A DNA stretch of 58,830 nucleotides from a virus: positions 1 to 58,830 of IMG/VR virus record IMGVR_UViG_3300021185_000238; one strand, 5' to 3'. The notes under the pieces are model-generated. The model was not told the origin of the DNA and ran no database searches. It saw only the letters and a program-made list of their open reading frames with translations. This document shows, piece after piece, positions 8,612-16,425 of the stretch. The position numbers and the translations under genes are program-made. How positions within the stretch are numbered: the first letter of the stretch is position 1; each line of letters begins with the position of its first letter.

Positions 8612-8729
8612 TTGTCAGCCTTAAAACCTCATCTTCAAGTTCCGTGATTCGATCTTCTGTTTCGCTAAAATGCTCCATGATTATTTCCAGAGCATTTTCT
8701 AGCTTCCCATTAATTTCTTTGAAGTCCAT
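8583..8729 (-). CDS. 48-aa coiled-coil protein
   Basis: A small frame (M-D-F-K-E-I-N-G-K-L start) whose ATG overlaps the stop of the Thr-rich gene as TAATG. It is Glu/Leu/Ile-rich with heptad-like spacing from residue 10 to 46, so a short coiled coil is likely. It ends at a TGA within the next gene's start region. Coupling and the absence of in-frame stops support it; function unknown. Confidence 0.5.
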   Translation of the reverse strand: MDFKEINGKLENALEIIMEHFSETEDRITELEDEVLRLTNELKKISEQ

Positions 8730-10006
8730 TAATCCTCCGTCCACTGAGAGCCGTCCCAGTAGCGTTCGTTGTGAGCGCTTCCGCTAGTTACTTCAGTCTG
8801 ATTTCCGGTCGCTGTCAGGCGCTCGTAAACTACTGTTGCCGTGTCACGACTTGCACTTGTTGCGAAGCTAGTTGCTGTCAAGCGGTTAGTGGAGCGCGTT
8901 GTGTCTGTATTAAACGATGTTGTAGTAGCGTTCGATGTTGAGTTTGATGTGCCAAACGTAACCGTCGTATCGTAAGCCGTTGTCGTTGAGTTAGAAGTAC
9001 CGAAAGTAGTGGTCGTATCGTAAACCGTTGTCGTAGAATTCGATGTACCGAAAGTGGTTGTCGTATTGAACGAGGTTGTCGTGGTCGGGGCGGTAGTGCG
9101 CGATGTATTGAAGCTAGTCGTATAGGAAGTTGTTGTGCTTTTGCTAGTCGTCTTGCTAGTGTTGTAGCTAGTCGTATAGGAAGTCGTTGTGCTTTTGCTT
9201 GTTGTGCGGCTGGTGCTAGTTGTAGACGATGAAGTAACAGTCCTAGTAATCTTATAATTGCTTATAGTTCCAGTGTATGGGTTAAAAGAAGAACTGACAA
9301 ACGCGCCGCGATTGTAGGTAGTGCTTCCAGATGTGACTGACGTTGCACCAGACGATCCTGTGCCTACAGTTGCACCACCGTAAGTGAAAATAGCTGAAAA
9401 AGCAGTGTTCATCACATTATAAGAACTGCTATATGCTGGCGAAGTTGTGCTACTAGATGTCCCTGTCGTGTTGAATGTCGTGGTATAGCTTGTAGTGGTC
9501 GCTTTGCTAGTCGTCTTGCTAGTCGCGTAGGTAGTTGTATAGGAAGTCGTTGTGCTTTTGCTTGTTGCGCGGCTAGTTCCATACGTTGTGGTGTATGAAG
9601 TTGTTGTGCTTCGACTTGTGCCAGTAGCGCGGGTCGTATTGTATGACGATAAAGTGCTTCGACTTGTGCTTATTGCGCTAGTCGTATTGTAAGAAGTCGT
9701 AGTCGCTTTAGAAGTGCCTCTTACGCTAGTCGTATTGTAAGAAGTCGTGTAGGTCGTTGTCGTTGCCTTAGATGTCCCAGTAGCAAACGTAGTCGTGTAC
9801 GTTGTTGTGGTATTAGAAGAAGTAGTCGTAGAAAATGCTGTTGAAGTGTCACGACTAGTTTCGTAGATCGCACTCCACGCTGTGCTTAACGTGCCGTTAT
9901 TGTTAGCGACAACATAGTTCACGGCGTACAGTGTACCCTGATCTCCTTTTGCAAAGATTTGGGTAGGCTCTTTTAAGGTGCCACTGTCATTTACTTTAAT
10001 TGTCAT
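8729..10006 (-). CDS. Thr/Ser-repeat virion protein
   Basis: A 425-aa protein made mostly of Thr, Ser, Tyr and Ala repeats of the type TSKATTTSYTTT and TSYNTT. A non-repetitive N-terminal domain (residues 1-45, with GTLKEPTQIFAKGDQG), a central island near residues 195-250 (NVMNTAFSAIF to SNYKITRTV) and a C-terminal tail (ERYWDGSQWTED) break the repeats. It is directly downstream of the tail fibre, so a flexible or beta-solenoid fibre component is the best guess. The composition would also suit O-linked glycosylation, which is notable beside two glycosyltransferase-like genes (speculative). Confidence 0.65.
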   Translation of the reverse strand: MTIKVNDSGTLKEPTQIFAKGDQGTLYAVNYVVANNNGTLSTAWSAIYETSRDTSTAFSTTTSSNTTTTYTTTFATGTSKATTTTYTTSYNTTSVRGTSKATTTSYNTTSAISTSRSTLSSYNTTRATGTSRSTTTSYTTTYGTSRATSKSTTTSYTTTYATSKTTSKATTTSYTTTFNTTGTSSSTTSPAYSSSYNVMNTAFSAIFTYGGATVGTGSSGATSVTSGSTTYNRGAFVSSSFNPYTGTISNYKITRTVTSSSTTSTSRTTSKSTTTSYTTSYNTSKTTSKSTTTSYTTSFNTSRTTAPTTTTSFNTTTTFGTSNSTTTVYDTTTTFGTSNSTTTAYDTTVTFGTSNSTSNATTTSFNTDTTRSTNRLTATSFATSASRDTATVVYERLTATGNQTEVTSGSAHNERYWDGSQWTED

Positions 10007-10015
10007 TGGTCGCCC

Positions 10016-12250
10016 TTAACTAACTACATACCAAATGTGCCCATTAGCAAAGCCACTGGCGCTGGTAGGTGCCGTAGTTACAACAGATTGCGCCGCTCCA
10101 CCAATAGAACCCCAAGCACCATCCTGATAACCCTCAAACTCAGCAGTTGTAGAGTTGTATCTAAACATACCGTTAACTGGGCTACCATTTCTTTGCGCTG
10201 TTGTTCCGCTAGGTACTTTTACAGAATCAGTGCCGCTTAGTGTTAAATTACCCGTTGCTGTAACGTCACCAGTTACGCTAACGCCCGTTGCAGCCGTTGC
10301 AACCTTAGCCACAGCGTTATGGTATAAAGTTACTGCGCCGTCTTTTTGGCAAAGAATAGCAGATTCATCATCATTGAACAGTTTAAGTTGTGGGCCACCT
10401 TTAATAAATAAACTGCCGCCACCAACGTCTTCAATAATAGAATGTGAACCACTGTGGTAAATCTCCAGATTTGGCTCGTCACCAAACGTAGCCTTTACGT
10501 TGTCTCCAAGCGCAAGAGTACCTGTCATGGTTCCACCGGCTTTAGGAAGCGCCGCATTTGCAGTAGTTGTAGTGGTAGTTAGTACGCCATCTCTTGCTGC
10601 AATATCAACACCATCAACCGTGCCGCCTGCTACTATGTTACCAGACACATCTAAAATGCCATTTACATCAACTGTAGTAGCAGCTATCTGTACTTCTGTA
10701 TCAGCAACAATATCAAGTTGTCCATCAGCACTAGAGTTAATGTACAAGCCTGCGTCACGGAACTGAATTTTAGTATCAGTAGTTGTAGTATTTCCAATAG
10801 CTAGAGTTTGTTGTAGGGTTTCATTACCACCTGAAGCAGTGCTTGCAATTGTTCCGTCAGCAGCGATAGTAATATTAGAACCTGCGGTTAGAGAAGCTAC
10901 TACATTAGTTGTGTCCGTTACATCTGCACTAGCTTCAATACCGTCTAGCTTAGTGCCATCAGTGGCTACGTCTCGCCCATCAAACGTGCTATTAGTGGTT
11001 ATAGCTCCAGTCATAGCACCCCCAGACTTGGGTAGTGCAGCGTCTGCTGTAGTGCCTTGAGCTGCTGTAGCGTAATCTGAAGAATCAAAAGCCTTAACCT
11101 GTGCAAGGTTAGTTACTTCAGAATCCATTAGTGCGCCAGCGGCTGTAACATTAGTAGTATCAGTAACGTCTGCACTAGCTTCTATACCGTCCAGCTTAGT
11201 TCCATCAGTAGCAACATCTCGCCCATCGAACGTACTGTTAGTTGTAATGGCACCAGTCATTGCCCCGCCAGCTTTAGGAAGTGCCGCATCAGCAGTTGTA
11301 CCCTGAGCAGCGGTAGCATAGTCAGCAGAGTCAAAGGCTTTAACTTGTGCTAGGTTAGTAACCTCAGAATCCATTAACGCGCCTGCGGCGGTGACGTTAG
11401 TAGTATCTGTTACATCTGCGCTAGCTTCTATACCGTCCAGCTTAGTTCCATCAGTAGCGACATCTCGTCCATCAACTGTACCGCCCGCTACTATATTCCC
11501 AGAAACATCTAGGATGCCATTTACATCAATTGTAGTAGCGGCTATCTGTATTTCTGTATCAGCAACAATATCAAGTTGCCCGTCTGCGCTAGAGTTAATG
11601 TATATAGCTGCGTCGCGGAACTGCACCTTGTCATCAGTAGATACGGATACGTCTGTACCGCCAGTGGTATTTCCATTAGCTAGTACTTCCGCGAGGGTAT
11701 CGGATGTGGCTACTTGAGCATCTACGTATGCTTTGATCGACTGCTGTGTAGCGAGAGACACGGCGCTGTTCGAGGCCATGTTGTCTTCATCGAGTACCGC
11801 TGTTACCGTCGTGCTAGTACCCAACTGCAAAGAAGTAGTACTTGTTACCGCCTCAACTACGTTAGTCCCATCACAAAACAAGAACATAGTGCGTCCGTTA
11901 GGGACTAGAATGCCGGTACCGCCAGATGTTTTTAGGGTTACGTTTTGTCCAGAAGCATTCTTAGCTATGTATATCTTAGATAGGGTTGGGCATACTACAC
12001 TACCCGCTCCGGTTAGCTGGGTGCCTGAGTCAGTAAACTCTAGCATTGCACACCTAGATTCGGACGTAACTCCATTAGCAGTGGTTAGCGTGTGTGCGTT
12101 TGCAGTCCACGAATTAATGACCGCACGCCCCGCTATAGCCTGTTCTACCATAGAGGTTATATTATCGTTTACTACATCACCCCACGTACCGCTTAGTTCT
12201 CCCTGTACAGGTAGGGCTAGTTTTAAAATCGAAGTGTATTGCGTTGTCAT
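10016..12250 (-). CDS. Tail fibre protein with tandem repeats
   Basis: A 744-aa fibre. The N-terminus (TTQYTSILKLALPVQGELSGTW) is typical of marine phage tail fibres. The shaft holds repeats with ATDGTKLDGIEASADVTD and GGAMTGAITT, seen widely in cyanophage and pelagiphage fibres. Two nearly identical units plus a partial third recur every 246 bp (82 aa). The C-terminus (MFRYNSTTAEFEGYQDGAWG) is the common distal motif of such fibres and probably contacts the receptor. Located after a capsid/neck module and before the Thr-rich protein. Confidence 0.85.
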   Translation of the reverse strand: MTTQYTSILKLALPVQGELSGTWGDVVNDNITSMVEQAIAGRAVINSWTANAHTLTTANGVTSESRCAMLEFTDSGTQLTGAGSVVCPTLSKIYIAKNASGQNVTLKTSGGTGILVPNGRTMFLFCDGTNVVEAVTSTTSLQLGTSTTVTAVLDEDNMASNSAVSLATQQSIKAYVDAQVATSDTLAEVLANGNTTGGTDVSVSTDDKVQFRDAAIYINSSADGQLDIVADTEIQIAATTIDVNGILDVSGNIVAGGTVDGRDVATDGTKLDGIEASADVTDTTNVTAAGALMDSEVTNLAQVKAFDSADYATAAQGTTADAALPKAGGAMTGAITTNSTFDGRDVATDGTKLDGIEASADVTDTTNVTAAGALMDSEVTNLAQVKAFDSSDYATAAQGTTADAALPKSGGAMTGAITTNSTFDGRDVATDGTKLDGIEASADVTDTTNVVASLTAGSNITIAADGTIASTASGGNETLQQTLAIGNTTTTDTKIQFRDAGLYINSSADGQLDIVADTEVQIAATTVDVNGILDVSGNIVAGGTVDGVDIAARDGVLTTTTTTANAALPKAGGTMTGTLALGDNVKATFGDEPNLEIYHSGSHSIIEDVGGGSLFIKGGPQLKLFNDDESAILCQKDGAVTLYHNAVAKVATAATGVSVTGDVTATGNLTLSGTDSVKVPSGTTAQRNGSPVNGMFRYNSTTAEFEGYQDGAWGSIGGAAQSVVTTAPTSASGFANGHIWYVVS
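10920..11660. repeat. 246-bp direct repeats within the tail fibre gene
   Basis: Matching segments begin at 10920, 11166 and 11412, a constant 246-bp spacing (82 codons). Each carries the TDGTKLDGIEASADV coding block. The first two units are nearly identical along their length; the third diverges after the DGRDV/TVDGRDV segment. A multiple of three preserves the frame. Confidence 0.85.
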
Positions 12251-12281
12251 TTCTTTGGCCTCACACGGCTATTCTGTTTGT

Positions 12282-12722
12282 TTAGGCTATACGCACTATG
12301 GCGCTTGTAGCGTTACCCGTAGGAAATTGTATAGTAAAAGGACTGTTACTAGTGCTTTTGTTCGCCCCAAAGTCCAGTACTGCTATAGAAGGGTTGCCTC
12401 CTCCTACTTTATATATAAGCGCACCACGAGCAGTAATTGTAGAGTTTGCCCACGTAGCGTCTGCGAAGTCCAGAAAAGCTGTAGTGCCCGAACCCCCGTC
12501 TGTAGGGTTTGTACTAATGGTCAGAGTATACCCGCCAGTAGTGTATCCGTTACCGTTTGCTACTTCATTACTAGTTGTATACGCCGTAGTATCTGCGCCT
12601 AAAGAGGCGTCTCCTGTATACAGGGCTACCTTAAAAGTCTGCGCAGTATCACTACTAAAGTCCATCTCTCCGTTTAATAGAGCGACTTTAAAAGAAGTAC
12701 ACATTGCTTGAGCTATAGCCAT
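12282..12722 (-). CDS. Tail-associated structural protein
   Basis: A 146-aa protein starting MAIAQAMCTSFKVALLNGEMDF. The pattern of a short N-terminal helix, then FKVALYTGDASLG and a Thr/Gly-rich beta region, is found in conserved small structural proteins next to tail fibre genes in many marine phages. It is probably a virion protein attached to the fibre or neck. No catalytic motif. Confidence 0.6.
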   Translation of the reverse strand: MAIAQAMCTSFKVALLNGEMDFSSDTAQTFKVALYTGDASLGADTTAYTTSNEVANGNGYTTGGYTLTISTNPTDGGSGTTAFLDFADATWANSTITARGALIYKVGGGNPSIAVLDFGANKSTSNSPFTIQFPTGNATSAIVRIA

Positions 12723-12733
12723 AATTTAATTCC

Positions 12734-13366
12734 TTACTTAACAGCTACCTTAGTTTGTCCAGACCGATACGAATCCTGACGCAACTTACCGTCACCGAGA
12801 TTCTTTAGTAGAGCCATGCTTTGTAAGTACATACTCTCGTATTTAGCGACTATATCTTGCTCACCCTTCATAAACCGGATAGCTTCTACCAAGGCTCCAT
12901 TTAACAGTGCAGAGTCAAAGTTATTACCTAACCATGAAGTACCCGCAGTTACTATAGACGTAGGGTAATGCCCGTAAATGTGTTCTATTTCATAGTTAGC
13001 ATCGGGGGTGGGAGCCAGCTCTAGTTTAGTGTCGCTATAGTAAGCATAAAACTTAGGTAATCCGTAGTTAGCGGCAGTATTAACTGGGTACGCTTCACGT
13101 AAAAAGTTAACGTCTTTGTTTAACAGATACGTGTACGTGTTATTACTTATTACCGCTATGCTGTACGTATACAGGTAGTCGCTAGGTAAGGTATACAGCT
13201 TGTTGGTTTGAGCTACTGGGCCTTCATCTAACTTACGCAGGGCAGGTATCTGTACTGAATTGTATATCTTCTGCTCCGCCTGCTCCGTGAACATAGCGAG
13301 TTGGTCATCTGTGAACGTGTTCTCACAAATGTCTTGGATATTAGCTTTCAGTTCAGTGTAGTTCAT
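12734..13366 (-). CDS. Head-tail adaptor-like protein
   Basis: A 210-aa protein starting MNYTELKANIQDICENTFTDDQLAMFTEQAE. The N-terminal helices, followed by LYTLPSDYLYTYSIAV and a long C-terminal helical region (ALVEAIRFMKGEQDIVAKYES), match the plan of phage adaptor or tail-tubular proteins that join portal and tail. It sits two genes from the gp4-like protein. Family assignment is by layout, not by a unique motif. Confidence 0.6.
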   Translation of the reverse strand: MNYTELKANIQDICENTFTDDQLAMFTEQAEQKIYNSVQIPALRKLDEGPVAQTNKLYTLPSDYLYTYSIAVISNNTYTYLLNKDVNFLREAYPVNTAANYGLPKFYAYYSDTKLELAPTPDANYEIEHIYGHYPTSIVTAGTSWLGNNFDSALLNGALVEAIRFMKGEQDIVAKYESMYLQSMALLKNLGDGKLRQDSYRSGQTKVAVK

Positions 13367-13383
13367 AACTTATGCCATTGGGC

Positions 13384-13749
13384 CTATGAGGTAGTTACAG
13401 TAACTTGTCCTATACTACCATTTATTAACAATATGTTGGGGGTTAATCCAAAAGGATCGACTCCCCCACCTACAGGGTTCCAACCCCACTGTATGTCCCT
13501 ACTACTACTGTTTCCTGATTCTCCTAGGCTTTGGTCTGGTCTAGGATCACGTAACGCTTGTGGATCGTGTACAGGAAACTCTCCTAGCATATTCTGAGGC
13601 TGATCTGGATTCCAACACTCAGGGCACGCTTTTAAATTAGTATCTACATTCTTTACAACTAGGTTCTTCAGTTCCTTTAGTTTGTACTGGAACCCACACA
13701 CGTCGCATAACGCGATGGCTTTCTTATCAGAAGCAAACTGAGTAGCCAT
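13384..13749 (-). CDS. Small zinc-ribbon-like structural protein
   Basis: A 121-aa protein with two Cys pairs (CDVCGF at residues 15-20 and ACPECW at residues 41-46), a likely zinc ribbon. A Pro/Asp/Gly-rich middle and a beta-like C-terminus (ILLINGSIGQVTVTTS) follow. It lies between two neck proteins, spacing three bases from the gp4-like gene, so a neck or virion role is likely. Confidence 0.55.
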   Translation of the reverse strand: MATQFASDKKAIALCDVCGFQYKLKELKNLVVKNVDTNLKACPECWNPDQPQNMLGEFPVHDPQALRDPRPDQSLGESGNSSSRDIQWGWNPVGGGVDPFGLTPNILLINGSIGQVTVTTS

Positions 13750-13751
13750 GC

Positions 13752-14441
13752 TTACATATACCCTATGCGGGGGGTAAACCTAGCCGAGGTCTTCTCTCTA
13801 TCTTCTCCTGCGGCCAAGGCAAACTGCTCGTCGTACACAGACTTTAACAAGGGCACTCTTTCTGTCATCTCGGGTAGCTTCATGGCTATGTAGTATGCCA
13901 GTCCTGCTACTAGGCACGGGAAGAATCTAAAGTTCATATCCGCTGTTTCTACGCCACTACCGGCATCTTGTATGCGGCGCATACGCCAGTAGTACAATAC
14001 GTAGTCATTAGTATCTGGTAGAGGCCATACATTTACTTTGGGGTTATCCCGCAAACGCTCAATATATAGTTGTATGGGCCTGCCTTGTGTTAACTTGTTA
14101 GGGATAGAAGCGTACGTGCTCACACTAATCCGGCTTATGGATAGGTCAGTTTGTGTCGCTGCATTCCCGCTACCCGTGCGTATCTGGTGCTCCAACAAAT
14201 CAATGGTGTCTGCGGGCAAGTCATAGGGAGTGGTCTTACCTTTAACTAAGTTAATAGTGCCTTCGTCGATAGTCCACATGTTGATGCCGCGATTTTGCCA
14301 CTCAATAGTAAGCAAGTTCATGGAACGTCTAGCGGTTTTTAAGTCGTACCCAGAACGCATCTCACGGCCCGCTCGCTCAAACGCTTCTTCCGCGATCTCA
14401 GTGAACTCCATGTTAAACGCTGTAGAGTTTGATGTAGCCAT
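13752..14441 (-). CDS. P22 gp4-like head completion / tail accessory factor
   Basis: A 229-aa protein. Residues 10-60 (FTEIAEEAFERAGREM, then a helix with R-S-M-N-L-L-x-x-E-W and RGINMWTIDEG) and the later YDLPADTIDLLE and YYIAMKLPEM segments fit the helical adaptor family that includes the P22 tail accessory factor gp4, which closes the portal after packaging. The start overlaps the stop of the 60-aa gene at base 14441. Context with portal, adaptor and gp10-like genes supports a podovirus-type neck. Confidence 0.65.
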   Translation of the reverse strand: MATSNSTAFNMEFTEIAEEAFERAGREMRSGYDLKTARRSMNLLTIEWQNRGINMWTIDEGTINLVKGKTTPYDLPADTIDLLEHQIRTGSGNAATQTDLSISRISVSTYASIPNKLTQGRPIQLYIERLRDNPKVNVWPLPDTNDYVLYYWRMRRIQDAGSGVETADMNFRFFPCLVAGLAYYIAMKLPEMTERVPLLKSVYDEQFALAAGEDREKTSARFTPRIGYM

Positions 14442-14623
14442 TATTTACCCCACCCTGCCTTAGCTTTGACCTTAGCTTTATTAGATAGGTCGCCATAGTG
14501 ATACAGTTTCTTAGACGTATTTGACATAGCTTTGCCAGTCATAAGAGTCCCGTCAGGGTGCTTGTGCATACCACCCTTATGTTCTTTACCGTCTTTGAAG
14601 TAGTGCTTAACACCCATACCCAT
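14441..14623 (-). CDS. Small basic protein
   Basis: A 60-aa Lys/Gly/His-rich protein (MGMGVKHYFKDGKEHKGG start). No domain is recognised. It begins on the last base of the preceding stop (TAATG-like overlap at 14623). It is one of five consecutive small basic genes between capsid and neck genes, so it may bind packaged DNA or be a minor virion component; this is inference from charge and position. Confidence 0.6.
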   Translation of the reverse strand: MGMGVKHYFKDGKEHKGGMHKHPDGTLMTGKAMSNTSKKLYHYGDLSNKAKVKAKAGWGK

Positions 14624-14925
14624 TATTTCTTTCTCCGCTTAGTAGCCGATACTCGTCTAGGCTTACCTGCTGGTTGTCCTAGCCTTTTCTTTTCCGCTAC
14701 CTTCTTTGCTTTCTCGGCGCTAGACATCTCACCAGAAGTCTTGGGGGTTTTTTCAGATACACGCTTAGAAGGGCGGCAGTAAGGTGTTCCCCTACCGTCT
14801 CCCTTCTTTCTACCACAAGCCTTTCCAGTCTTAACGTCTTTCCAATCTTCTTTGAACCAACGCTTTAGGGCCGCACCCTTTTCGGTTTTGCGAACTCCTC
14901 CACCAGACTTGTAATACGTACGCAT
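14623..14925 (-). CDS. Basic protein with MR-x-YYKSGG start (DUF5872-like)
   Basis: A 100-aa highly basic protein. It opens MRTYYKSGGGVRKTEKGAAL, then KRWFKEDWKDVKTGKACGRK and GTPYCRPSKRVSEKTP. The W-F-K-E-x-W-x-D and C-G-R ... Y-C-R-P-S-K-R blocks match a small conserved family in viruses that I recall as DUF5872. The C-terminus is a Lys/Arg tail. It shares its N-terminal signature with two neighbours. DNA-binding is probable from charge; the function is not known. Confidence 0.65.
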   Translation of the reverse strand: MRTYYKSGGGVRKTEKGAALKRWFKEDWKDVKTGKACGRKKGDGRGTPYCRPSKRVSEKTPKTSGEMSSAEKAKKVAEKKRLGQPAGKPRRVSATKRRKK

Positions 14926-15104
14926 TACTTACCAGCCTTTTTCTTCCGGCACTTAGCAATGGCTCCCGACGCGTAAGCAGACGGGAACACCTTATATTGC
15001 TTCTTGACCTTTTTATAGCACGCGTCTTTTACAGTGCCCCCTTCTTTCATCTTTCGGGGTTTACTGCCGCAACCGCAATCGCTCTTCTTGTAGTAGCGTC
15101 GCAT
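14925..15104 (-). CDS. Small Cys-containing basic protein
   Basis: A 59-aa protein that starts MRRYYKKSDCGCGSKPRK and ends with the conserved block YKVFPSAYASGAIAKCRKKK, which I recognise as a recurring motif of small hypothetical viral proteins. Starts and stops overlap both neighbours as TAATG (15104 and 14925). Cys at residues 10, 12, 29 and 52 might bind zinc. Part of the small basic gene cluster; function unknown. Confidence 0.65.
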   Translation of the reverse strand: MRRYYKKSDCGCGSKPRKMKEGGTVKDACYKKVKKQYKVFPSAYASGAIAKCRKKKAGK

Positions 15105-15454
15105 TACGCACCTTTCATCTTGACCATCTTGCAGACTCTACCACCACGAGCCATACCGCAGCCACGAACCTTACCACCAGCTTTCATCTTGCCTTTACCA
15201 TCCGCAGCGTAAAAAGGGACTTTCTTACCACCTTTTTCTACCATGTCTAGCTTGCCACCAGCTTTATACTTCTTAGCCATACCACCAGCCATCATCTTCT
15301 TGGCAGACTTATTTTTGGCTTCCATAGCTTCCTTAGCTTTTTTCTCTTCGGGGCTAAGGGTTAAGTTCTGCATCATAGCTTCCCGCTGACGGGCGGCCTT
15401 TTGTGCGGGGGTCATCTTGTCAAACTCTTCTTTAGAAGGTACTTTTGGTTCCAT
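15104..15454 (-). CDS. Lys/Gly/Met-rich basic protein
   Basis: A 116-aa protein. The N-terminal third is a charged helix (SKEEFDKMTPAQKAARQREAMM). The rest is low complexity with repeated GG motifs (MMAGGMAKKYKAGGKLDM, KAGGKVRGCGMARGGRV). No enzyme motif. The GG-hydrophobic motifs recur in other virion proteins of this genome. Its stop overlaps the next ATG as TAATG. Confidence 0.6.
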   Translation of the reverse strand: MEPKVPSKEEFDKMTPAQKAARQREAMMQNLTLSPEEKKAKEAMEAKNKSAKKMMAGGMAKKYKAGGKLDMVEKGGKKVPFYAADGKGKMKAGGKVRGCGMARGGRVCKMVKMKGA

Positions 15455-15459
15455 CTATA

Positions 15460-15753
15460 TCACCATTTAGATTTATTTGCCCAATACGCCGCAGACATTT
15501 TGCCTTTGGCTATATTTTTACCGTGACGGGCTTTAAAAGATTTACGTTTAGCTTTCATCTTAGCGGACTCGCCCTTCTTAGGTTTACCTGCTGTAGATGC
15601 GCCTTGCTCACCGTAACGTATTATTTTCTCTTTGCCGTTCTCACATGCCTTAACTATGTGAGATTTCTTAGCGTGCGAGGGAGTCCGACGTGGTTTATTG
15701 CACGCCATAGCCTTTTTATCGACTTTACCGCCGGACTTGTAATAGCTACGCAT
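15460..15753 (-). CDS. Basic protein with MR-x-YYKSGG start
   Basis: A 97-aa basic protein opening MRSYYKSGGKVDKKAM, then KKSHIVKACENGKEKIIRYG and a C-terminal block RKSFKARHGKNIAKGKMSAA followed by YWANKSKW. These two blocks are highly conserved in small proteins of marine phages, but I know of no assigned function. Net charge suggests nucleic-acid binding. First of the basic cluster in transcription order. Confidence 0.65.
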   Translation of the reverse strand: MRSYYKSGGKVDKKAMACNKPRRTPSHAKKSHIVKACENGKEKIIRYGEQGASTAGKPKKGESAKMKAKRKSFKARHGKNIAKGKMSAAYWANKSKW

Positions 15754-16031
15754 TAACTATAGAACACTGTAATAGCGTCGATATTGGTAAAAGCAGTAAT
15801 AAAGACATCACTTTGAAAACGTACCCCGTAATCGGGAATATTAACAGAGTGAGAGTCATTAGCTTCAAAATCAATATCTAATAGGGTAGCTCCACCGTTA
15901 CCGTCGGTTATAGTAAGCCGCCCCGCGCCAGAGTTATTAGTCAGTACTTGTACTTGCCTTACTCGCGCTGGCCCTACACCTACCGAGCCTGCGCCAGTAA
16001 TCCGCTTTGCGGAAACATCAGAACTAGACAT
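15753..16031 (-). CDS. Small beta-rich capsid-associated protein
   Basis: A 92-aa protein rich in Val, Thr, Gly and Asp with alternating strands (VRQVQVLTNNSG, RLTITDGNGG, DVFITAFTNIDAITVFYS). No motif for an enzyme. The place just after the capsid gene and another small beta protein suggests a head decoration or minor structural protein. Confidence 0.55.
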   Translation of the reverse strand: MSSSDVSAKRITGAGSVGVGPARVRQVQVLTNNSGAGRLTITDGNGGATLLDIDFEANDSHSVNIPDYGVRFQSDVFITAFTNIDAITVFYS

Positions 16032-16043
16032 AAATGCCTCCTA

Positions 16044-16253
16044 TTAGCTAAGAGCCGCGCCAATAGCAGTTACCCAAGCAGCGCCAGTGTTAATTACGAT
16101 AGCGTATTCATCGTTACCAGAGCCGTTATCGCTGACCATATAAGCAGTACCTACAGCTACATCACCAAAAGCTGGGAGGTTAGCAGTAGTTACAACAGGG
16201 ATTTGAAAGCCGTTGTCCGAACGGACTGGGCCTGAAAAAGTAGTTTTAGCCAT
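16044..16253 (-). CDS. Small structural protein downstream of the capsid gene
   Basis: A 69-aa protein (MAKTTFSGPVRSDNGFQIP start). The SGPVRS..GF pattern and Gly/Thr/Val-rich chain occur in small capsid-associated proteins of phages. It is the first gene after the capsid terminator, so it may be expressed from read-through or its own promoter. Head decoration is a reasonable guess. Confidence 0.55.
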   Translation of the reverse strand: MAKTTFSGPVRSDNGFQIPVVTTANLPAFGDVAVGTAYMVSDNGSGNDEYAIVINTGAAWVTAIGAALS

Positions 16254-16262
16254 TATAAAGTT

Positions 16263-16274
16263 CTCACATGTGAG
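16263..16274. promoter_or_regulatory. 12-bp perfect palindrome before the 69-aa gene
   Basis: CTCACATGTGAG lies between the capsid terminator and the ATG at 16253, in a 172-base gene-free stretch. It could be an operator or a short 5' UTR hairpin. A weak extended -10 (TGGTATGTT, minus strand) is seen farther upstream near 16350. Both are suggestive only. Confidence 0.3.
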
Positions 16275-16379
16275 GTTAAGGCAAATCTGTCTACATGTCG
16301 TCAGTCGGGTCTGTCAGATTCACCGGATTGTTTCCCGATATATGAGAACATACCACAGTGTGTGATTTTACGCAAACAT

Positions 16380-16401
16380 AAAAAAGGGGGCCGAAGCCCC
16401 C
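16380..16401 (-). terminator. Rho-independent terminator after the capsid gene
   Basis: On the minus strand a 6-bp G/C stem (GGGGGC/GCCCCC) with a UUCG tetraloop is followed directly by six T. This is a textbook intrinsic terminator, 24 bases past the capsid stop codon. It probably lets capsid mRNA end here while some read-through serves the tail genes. Confidence 0.92.
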
Positions 16402-16425
16402 TTAGTACAGCATGTTACTACGCTA

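Noticed and set aside
12298-12711. Plus-strand frame of 137 aa opposite the tail protein gene
   Set aside because: It lies fully antisense to a conserved late gene, has no SD and has the composition of a shadow frame.
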